From assembly GCA_015654675.1 (NCBI GenBank), contig JAATGM010000051.1, positions 124,001-188,000 of the forward strand: a stretch of 64,000 bases of DNA, written 5' to 3'. The notes under the pieces were generated by a model. The model was not told where the DNA came from. It was given only the letters and a program-made list of their open reading frames with translations, and searched no databases. The translations under genes and the position numbers were made by a program. Origin of the DNA: Planctomycetota bacterium (GTDB lineage Bacteria; Planctomycetota; Phycisphaerae; UBA1845; UTPLA1). This document shows, one piece after another, positions 59,067 through 64,000 of the stretch (positions are counted from its first letter, which is position 1; each line of letters starts with the position of its first letter).

Positions 59067-61553
59067 ATGCAACTGTTCGCGCGCGGCACACCAAAGCGGG
59101 TCCTCACCTTGCACGCACCTCCGCGCCTGAGCGTATTTGTCACCGCGGCTGCATTTCTGACTTGCGTGATCGCGGATCGAGCATTTTCACAGTGCACTGT
59201 TGGCTGGAGTTCGGGGGACGGGGATTCGCCGGTGGAGTGTACGATCTTCTGCGCCACGGCGTGGAGCCCGGCAGGCGGCAGCCCGTCACGCCCCGTGCTT
59301 GCAGTTGCGGGCGTTTTCAGGGCCGGGCCGGCCGCATTCGCAAATCGAGTCGCTGTATGGAACGGAACAGCTTGGCAGGCGTTGGGTGAAGACTTCGACG
59401 CGGCAGTTCGGCTGCTGTGCGTCTTTCGTGGCGAAATCATCGCGGCTGGCGAATTCCTGCATTCGGGTGCGACGCCACTACAAGGGATCGCCCGTTGGGA
59501 TGGCCTGCGGTGGCAAGCACTGGGGTCGGGCGTCAGCGGCACGATCTACGATTGGACCGTCTATAGAGGAGATCTGGTCGTGGGCGGGTTGTTCTCGGTG
59601 GCGGGCGGGGGCGGGGGCGAGGCGCTTTCGCGCTGGGACGGCGAAGCATGGCACCGGATGATTTCAGCCAGCGCTGGTCGACATGTTGGGCGCGTGCTTG
59701 GAGCAACAGTCGTAAATGACGACCTCTATATCGGTGGCTCATTTTCATTCTTCGCTGATGACGGACATGTACAGAACCTCGCTCGATTTAACGGCGATAA
59801 ATGGCTTCATGTCGGCGCGGGAAATGTCGCTCAAGTGGAGAAGCTCGCCAGTTTCCGCGGGAATCTGATCGGAATCAGCAGCTCGTTCAGCGGAGTCGGC
59901 GTGCCGGACCGGATGGCCCAATGGGACGGCCGAAGCTGGACGCCGCTTGGCGCTGGATTTCGTGGCACGCCCAGATCGATGTTTGTGCTCAACGACGAAC
60001 TTATCGTTAGCGCCCAATACCCTTCTTCTTACTATCGCGGGCTTGCCGGCTGGAATGGCTCGACGTGGCGGGAGTATTGTCCCGGACTCAGCAGTTTCGT
60101 CTCCTGGATGGCGCCGTTTGGAAATGAGCTGGTTGCGGGCGGAAGTTTCTATTGGTCGGGTACCGCGTTCCAGGGAGGACCCGTCCGTTGGAACGGGAGC
60201 GGGTGGGAACCCTTTACTCCCGGAATCAATGGCGACATTGAGGCGCTAGCTCCCGTCGACGGTTTCCTTGCGTTTGGGGGCGGCTTCACTCAGGCCGGCG
60301 CTGCGCTGGCAAGCGCTGTGACGCTTTGGGATGGAAGTACCTGGAAGACATATTGTCCTCCGCCGAACGCAGCCGCGAATCAGAACCGCTGGCTGTCCGG
60401 TCATGCGTCGGCATTTACGACGCTCGAAGGACGGCTCGTTGCGGGTGGGAATTTTTACATGCCCGGCGGCCAATCCTGCAATGTGGCGACGTTGGATGGC
60501 GATCGTTGGTCGCCGATCGGCGGGCGATTCGACAGGTCCATCATGGCGCTGGCCGCACACGACGGCGAGATTATCGTCGGCGGGAATTTCGAATCGGTCG
60601 ACGGAGAGCCCGTCAATACGATCGCGCGCTGGGATGGAAATCGGTGGAACACGGTTGGTGGATTGATGCCGGGCCAGTACGCGCAGGCCACGGCTCTCGC
60701 CTCGTTCAGAGGCGACTTGTATGCCGGTGGAGACTTTGTGCTGCCCGATGGCAAGCCGATAGACGGACTCGCGCGATGGAACGGCGAGCGATGGGATACT
60801 CCCGGCGGTGGAATCCCCGGTTATGTCACCGCGATTCTAGTTGATGGTGACGATTTGATCGTCGGTGGAAATTTCTCCACGGCGGGGGACATCCGCGCGA
60901 ATTGTATTGCGCGCTGGGATGGCAAGCAGTGGGTGGCCTATGGAAATGGAACCAACGGGACTGTTCAGGCCATGACGAAGTACGAGGGACGCCTGTACAT
61001 CGGCGGTTATTTCACGTTCGCCGGCTCGCAAACCGCGCGATACATCGCGATGTGGGATGGATCGGACTGGCAGCCACTTGGCGAAGGTATCGGAGATTAC
61101 GACCAGTATGGTGGCGGCGTCTACGCGCTAGCGGCGTTCCGTGGTGACCTGATCGTGGGGGGATGGTTCGGGACCGCCGGCGGAATAGTCTCACGCCATT
61201 GGGCGCGGTGGGGCGTGACTGGACCGCTGCCGCTTATTTCGCGTCAGCCCGCGGGCCAATTGGCGCGCGTCGGTGAGCGGGTTCAGCTTGGGGTTGAAGC
61301 CGATGCGACCGCCGCTCTCGGCTTTCAATGGCGGAAGAACGGCACGCCGGTGGGGGACGATGTGCATCTCGGCGGATCAACCGGCAACACGCTGACGATT
61401 GATCCGGTCGGCATTGGCGATCAAGGGGCCTACGACGTCGTCGTGTCCGGGGCCTGTGGTTCGACGACCAGCGAGCGCGCACCATTGCGGGTTCTGGCGA
61501 GCGTGCCCGGTCAGCCGGTGCTCATTCCGGCTCAGCCCGCCAGCTCGGATTGA
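59067..61553 (+). CDS. Large secreted repeat protein with C-terminal Ig-like domain
   Basis: The product is 828 aa. A signal peptide (to about residue 44, FSQC) leads into at least twelve repeats of roughly 45 residues with the pattern (L/I)xVGGxFxxxGxxxxxxxARWDGxxWxxLG, for example LVVGGLFSVAGGGGGEALSR, IVGGNFESVDGEPVNTIARW and LYIGGYFTFAGSQTARYIAM. This looks like a beta-propeller or beta-strand repeat surface protein. Residues about 735-820 form an Ig-like domain (PLISRQPAGQLARVGERVQL, VGIGDQGAYDVVVSGACGST). The role could be adhesion or binding of an extracellular substrate. ATG 59067 is preferred over GTG 59061; no Shine-Dalgarno is obvious. Confidence 0.85.
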   Translation: MQLFARGTPKRVLTLHAPPRLSVFVTAAAFLTCVIADRAFSQCTVGWSSGDGDSPVECTIFCATAWSPAGGSPSRPVLAVAGVFRAGPAAFANRVAVWNGTAWQALGEDFDAAVRLLCVFRGEIIAAGEFLHSGATPLQGIARWDGLRWQALGSGVSGTIYDWTVYRGDLVVGGLFSVAGGGGGEALSRWDGEAWHRMISASAGRHVGRVLGATVVNDDLYIGGSFSFFADDGHVQNLARFNGDKWLHVGAGNVAQVEKLASFRGNLIGISSSFSGVGVPDRMAQWDGRSWTPLGAGFRGTPRSMFVLNDELIVSAQYPSSYYRGLAGWNGSTWREYCPGLSSFVSWMAPFGNELVAGGSFYWSGTAFQGGPVRWNGSGWEPFTPGINGDIEALAPVDGFLAFGGGFTQAGAALASAVTLWDGSTWKTYCPPPNAAANQNRWLSGHASAFTTLEGRLVAGGNFYMPGGQSCNVATLDGDRWSPIGGRFDRSIMALAAHDGEIIVGGNFESVDGEPVNTIARWDGNRWNTVGGLMPGQYAQATALASFRGDLYAGGDFVLPDGKPIDGLARWNGERWDTPGGGIPGYVTAILVDGDDLIVGGNFSTAGDIRANCIARWDGKQWVAYGNGTNGTVQAMTKYEGRLYIGGYFTFAGSQTARYIAMWDGSDWQPLGEGIGDYDQYGGGVYALAAFRGDLIVGGWFGTAGGIVSRHWARWGVTGPLPLISRQPAGQLARVGERVQLGVEADATAALGFQWRKNGTPVGDDVHLGGSTGNTLTIDPVGIGDQGAYDVVVSGACGSTTSERAPLRVLASVPGQPVLIPAQPASSD

Positions 61554-61584
61554 TCGCGGTTATGATCGCAGCCGCGATATCAAC

Positions 61585-62163
61585 ATGGACCCACGCTTCA
61601 CTCCAGACGAACGCACGAATCGCGAACGGATGTTGGCCGGCGATCAGTACATTGCCGACGACGCGGAATTGCTTCGCGCGTGCGATCGGGCGGCGCTGCT
61701 GACGGCTGAGTTCAACGCCTGCCGGGCGGATGATCACGCAAGTCGCCAGGGCATTCTTCGTGAGCTGCTCGGCAGCGTTGGTCCGAACACGACGATTCGC
61801 CCGCCGTTTCGTTGCGACTACGGTTCTCAAACTCACATCGGTGCGCGATCGTTTGCGAATTTTGGATTGATCATTCTGGACGTGGCGCGTGTCACGATCG
61901 GCGATGATGTGCAGATCGGGCCCAATGCGCAGCTTCTGACGGCGACGCACCCGATCGAGCCGGGACCGCGCCGCGCGAAGTGGGAGGGATCGAAGCCGAT
62001 CAATCTCGCGAACAATGTGTGGCTGGGCGGCGGGGTGATCGTTTGCCCGGGCGTTTCGATTGGCGAGAATACGGTGGTCGGGGCCGGGGCGGTGGTCGTC
62101 CGCGATCTGCCGTCGAATGTGGTGGCCGTGGGCAATCCGGCCAGGGTGGTGCGGACGCTGTGA
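61585..62163 (+). CDS. maa: Maltose/galactoside O-acetyltransferase family protein
   Basis: The product is 192 aa. It follows the Maa/LacA plan: an N-terminal helical part with ERMLAGDQYIADDAELLRAC, then hexapeptide repeats with IRPPFRCDYGSQTHIGARSF (quoted in full at 20 residues), NFGLIILDVARVTIGDDVQI, and the catalytic His segment LLTATHPIEPGPR. The end (VVVRDLPSNVVAVGNPARVV) is characteristic. The enzyme transfers acetyl from acetyl-CoA to a sugar hydroxyl. ATG 61585 begins at the conserved N-terminus. It follows the repeat-protein gene by 31 bases, probably as an independent gene. Confidence 0.93.
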   Translation: MDPRFTPDERTNRERMLAGDQYIADDAELLRACDRAALLTAEFNACRADDHASRQGILRELLGSVGPNTTIRPPFRCDYGSQTHIGARSFANFGLIILDVARVTIGDDVQIGPNAQLLTATHPIEPGPRRAKWEGSKPINLANNVWLGGGVIVCPGVSIGENTVVGAGAVVVRDLPSNVVAVGNPARVVRTL

Positions 62164-62210
62164 ACGATCGGATCGGCGGGCCAATTTGAGTTTGCTGCAA
62201 GGAGAATGCG

Positions 62211-62513
62211 ATGTACGACATGAAGAACCTGACCAAACTGAAGAATCTGGGGACCTTGGCGCCCGAGGCGTGGAAGGCGTTTGTCGCTTTCGACGAAGCG
62301 GCGTTCAAGGGCGGCGCGATTCCGCTCAAGTACAAGGAGTTGATGGCGGTGGCTGTCGCGCTGACGACGCAGTGCCCGTACTGCATCGAGATTCATGCCA
62401 AGAAGGCGAAGAAGGCCGGCGCGACCGAGCAGGAGCTGGCCGAGACGACGCTGATCACGGCGGCGCTGCGGGCGGGCGGGGCGGTGACGCATGGGACGCA
62501 CACGCTGGAATGA
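62211..62513 (+). CDS. Carboxymuconolactone decarboxylase/AhpD-family protein
   Basis: The product is 100 aa. The AhpD active-site pattern is ELMAVAVALTTQCPYCIEIH: the Glu lies 12 residues before the first Cys, then CxxCxxxH, a thiol-disulphide and proton-relay set. The fold is a single-domain helical CMD protein. It is likely an alkylhydroperoxidase-type or general peroxide-reducing enzyme. GGAG lies about seven bases before the ATG (AAGGAGAATGCG reads through the region). It is monocistronic or co-transcribed with maa across 47 bases. Confidence 0.9.
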   Translation: MYDMKNLTKLKNLGTLAPEAWKAFVAFDEAAFKGGAIPLKYKELMAVAVALTTQCPYCIEIHAKKAKKAGATEQELAETTLITAALRAGGAVTHGTHTLE

Positions 62514-62655
62514 ATGCGGCGGCGGCCGCGGCGAATGGGATTTCTTGATTCGGCGAGGCCGCGCAGGCAAATGGGCGCAAGTTCGGGCCGCGACGGGGCA
62601 TACGGCATTCCACTTGCGTGGACGCTCTGCGCGGTTATGATCGTTTCAACGCCAG

Positions 62656-62729
62656 CGGGGCGTAGCTCAGCCCGGTAGAGCGCTTGGTTCGGGACCAAGA
62701 GGTCGCAGGTTCAAATCCTGTCGCCCCGA
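62656..62729 (+). tRNA. tRNA-Pro (anticodon CGG)
   Basis: The cloverleaf is complete: acceptor CGGGGCG / CGCCCCG, D-arm GCTC...GAGC, anticodon stem CTTGG/CCAAG with loop TTCGGGA (anticodon CGG), T-arm GCAGG TTCAAAT CCTGT, discriminator A. CCA is not encoded. A hairpin terminator follows ten bases later. Confidence 0.95.
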
Positions 62730-62738
62730 TTCACGCAT

Positions 62739-62779
62739 AAAGCCCCGCAGGTCAAAAACCTGCGGGGCTTTCGTTTTTT
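62739..62779 (+). terminator. Intrinsic terminator after tRNA-Pro
   Basis: AAAGCCCCGCAGGT (62739-62752), loop CAAAA, ACCTGCGGGGCTTT (62758-62771): a perfect 14-pair stem, followed by CG and six T. Confidence 0.9.
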
Positions 62780-62878
62780 GAGAGTTTGAACTCTCAGCCT
62801 TTGCACGTGCTCTCGGCGTAGCGGTCGTCCCGCTCGGCGATGACGATTCCGGCGCCTCCATTGCTCAGCATTCATCCC

Positions 62879-63388
62879 ATGAGCCGCCACGACTCCTACG
62901 ACACGATCGGCGCGATCCTGAATATCCATGCGATGGTTTACGGGTTTCTCATCGAGGCGATCGAAGACGTTCCGGAGTCCCGCATGACCGAGCAGCCGGG
63001 CACCGTCGTCAACCACCCGGCGTGGACACTGTCGCATCTCAACGCATACGCAGGAACGTTGCTGTCAATGCTCGACGACCCGAGCGTGCCGACTGCCGAC
63101 GCCGAGATGGAGCGGTATGGGTATGGCACCACGCCCGTGGCCGACCGCGCCGCCTATGCGACGAAGCGCGAACTCCTTGACGGGTTCATCGAGCGGAATG
63201 CGCGACTAGCCGCGGTCGTTGGCGAGAAGCACGCCGATTACTTCCCGAGACCTGCGCCGGAGAAATTCCACCCTCATTCGCCGACCATCGGGCACATCGC
63301 TATCACGCTGCTTGTGACGCACCCGCCGCATCACCTGGGCCAGCTTAAGCAATGGCGCCGCGCTGCGGGAATCGCGGAAAAGGCGTGA
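62879..63388 (+). CDS. DinB-like four-helix-bundle protein
   Basis: The product is 169 aa. The DinB/YfiT fold is indicated by an N-terminal helix with YGFLIEAIEDVPESRMTEQP, NHPAWTLSHLNAYAGTLLSM near residue 44 (first metal His), and THPPHHLGQLKQWRRAAG near the C-terminus with the HxxxH-like metal cluster. Such proteins are metal-dependent thiol transferases or of unknown function. ATG 62879 is chosen because it begins just before the conserved helix; an ATG at 62840 would add 13 residues. It follows the tRNA terminator. Confidence 0.85.
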   Translation: MSRHDSYDTIGAILNIHAMVYGFLIEAIEDVPESRMTEQPGTVVNHPAWTLSHLNAYAGTLLSMLDDPSVPTADAEMERYGYGTTPVADRAAYATKRELLDGFIERNARLAAVVGEKHADYFPRPAPEKFHPHSPTIGHIAITLLVTHPPHHLGQLKQWRRAAGIAEKA

Positions 63389-63661
63389 CGACGGATGGAA
63401 TGACCGAAGGAAAGCTCTCCAACGAAGGCGACGTGAATGTGCTGATTTCAGCGGACGGACAGTGGTAGAAGTGGATTGCAAAGGCGCCGGAGTTCGATCG
63501 TCCACACCCTAACCCCCTCGAAGAAAAGTTCTATTGGTGTGCAGTCACTCCGATTTAGTACGACGCGCCGAACGCGAGACTTTGCGTACCCGCCGTCACA
63601 GTCTCCGCGAATCGCCTTTGCATCTGAATCAAAGTTTTCAATTCGCGAGGATTGATCATCC

Positions 63662-64000
63662 ATGATCCCAATCTCGCTTCCCGTTCGATCAACCACGGAT
63701 GTCTCGTGTGAAGGGTGCGGGGCGTGCTGCCGAACGATGGGATACCCGGTGGGGTACTACGCGATCATTAATCAGGGATACTCGCTTGCGTGGCCGGACG
63801 ACGACGGCACGCTAACGATCATGCGGCGCATGCCGAAGCAGCTCTTCACCGAACTTCGACGACAAATGCGAATCAACGATGCCGCAGGCATTGACCGCGG
63901 TTCGCGGGATCTGCCGTGCGTCTGGCTGGATCCGCAGACGATGCGATGCAAGCACTACGAATATCGCCCGGGTATTTGTCGGGACTTCGAGGTTGGGACG
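63662..64000 (+). CDS. YkgJ-family cysteine-cluster protein, partial at window edge
   Basis: 113 codons are open from ATG 63662 to the window end. The family signature is present: CEGCGACCRTMGYPVG near residue 16, then LPCVWLDPQTMRCKHYEYRP and GICRDF, giving the Cys-x2-Cys-x2-CC...C...C...C set of the putative metal (zinc or iron-sulphur) site. The family is widespread and of unknown function. GAGG lies eleven bases upstream. The 273-base gap before it shows no convincing gene. Confidence 0.85.
   Translation, partial: MIPISLPVRSTTDVSCEGCGACCRTMGYPVGYYAIINQGYSLAWPDDDGTLTIMRRMPKQLFTELRRQMRINDAAGIDRGSRDLPCVWLDPQTMRCKHYEYRPGICRDFEVGT

Noticed and set aside
63448-63696. 82-codon minus-strand frame before the YkgJ gene
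   Set aside because: Overlaps the YkgJ start, has no recognisable family and no good ribosome-binding site.

Overview
High-GC bacterial chromosome segment of 64 kb, densely packed with genes on both strands. It has no rRNA and no CRISPR. The gene content suggests a planctomycete-like organism, probably near Phycisphaerae: a Wzm/Wzt surface-polysaccharide locus, secreted repeat and Ig-like proteins, several GspE/PilT-family ATPases beside CvpA and HtrA proteins, and a very long bc-complex plus cytochrome oxidase operon with a giant multihaem cytochrome. This placement comes from gene content only, without any search.

Layout. 1-10.7 kb is a cell-surface polysaccharide region: a two-domain glycosyltransferase cut by the window edge, an FkbM methyltransferase, a DUF362 protein, an FAD oxidoreductase, two large polytopic membrane proteins and an ABC exporter pair. 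10.8-15.4 kb holds an RluA-like protein, MreC, an alternative GlmU-like enzyme and an MltA-type lytic transglycosylase. 15.8-18.2 kb looks like the remains of a type I restriction-modification island: a Fic protein, a decayed hsdR-like fragment and a DUF5655 nuclease-like protein. 18.2-19.6 kb holds two copies of a palindrome-rich repeat flanking an Ohr-like gene. 20-31 kb carries a UbiA-family prenyltransferase, PilT, an FHA-GspE fusion, a membrane-anchored GspE-like protein with a broken Walker A, a greatly enlarged CvpA protein, an HtrA protease and MgtE. 31-39 kb holds a DUF4097 lipoprotein, AlaS, a triple YHS-like secreted protein, a BtpA protein and a divergent MntR / Nramp-USP pair. 39.2-57.5 kb is one 18-gene respiratory operon on the minus strand. 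57.9-64 kb holds an aminotransferase, a large secreted repeat protein, Maa, an AhpD-like protein, tRNA-Pro, a DinB protein and a partial YkgJ protein.

The respiratory operon is the most notable system. In transcription order it encodes a membrane HEAT-repeat protein, a Rieske protein with an N-terminal ferredoxin domain, a b6-like cytochrome b with the Cys that in b6f binds haem c-i, an enlarged subunit-IV-like cytochrome b C-terminal protein, an eight-CxxCH membrane cytochrome c, a cupredoxin-like secreted protein, oxidase subunits II, I, III and IV, two small membrane proteins, haem A synthase, haem O synthase, an ABC transporter, SCO and DUF420. No separate soluble cytochrome c gene lies in the operon, and CtaC carries no cytochrome domain. 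The octahaem protein and the cupredoxin are therefore the natural candidates for carrying electrons between the two complexes (inference).

Several first genes of transcription units (alaS, the DUF362 gene, fic, mreC, a 69-aa gene) have a -10-like hexamer placed so that transcription would start at or next to the start codon, and no Shine-Dalgarno. This suggests leaderless mRNAs.
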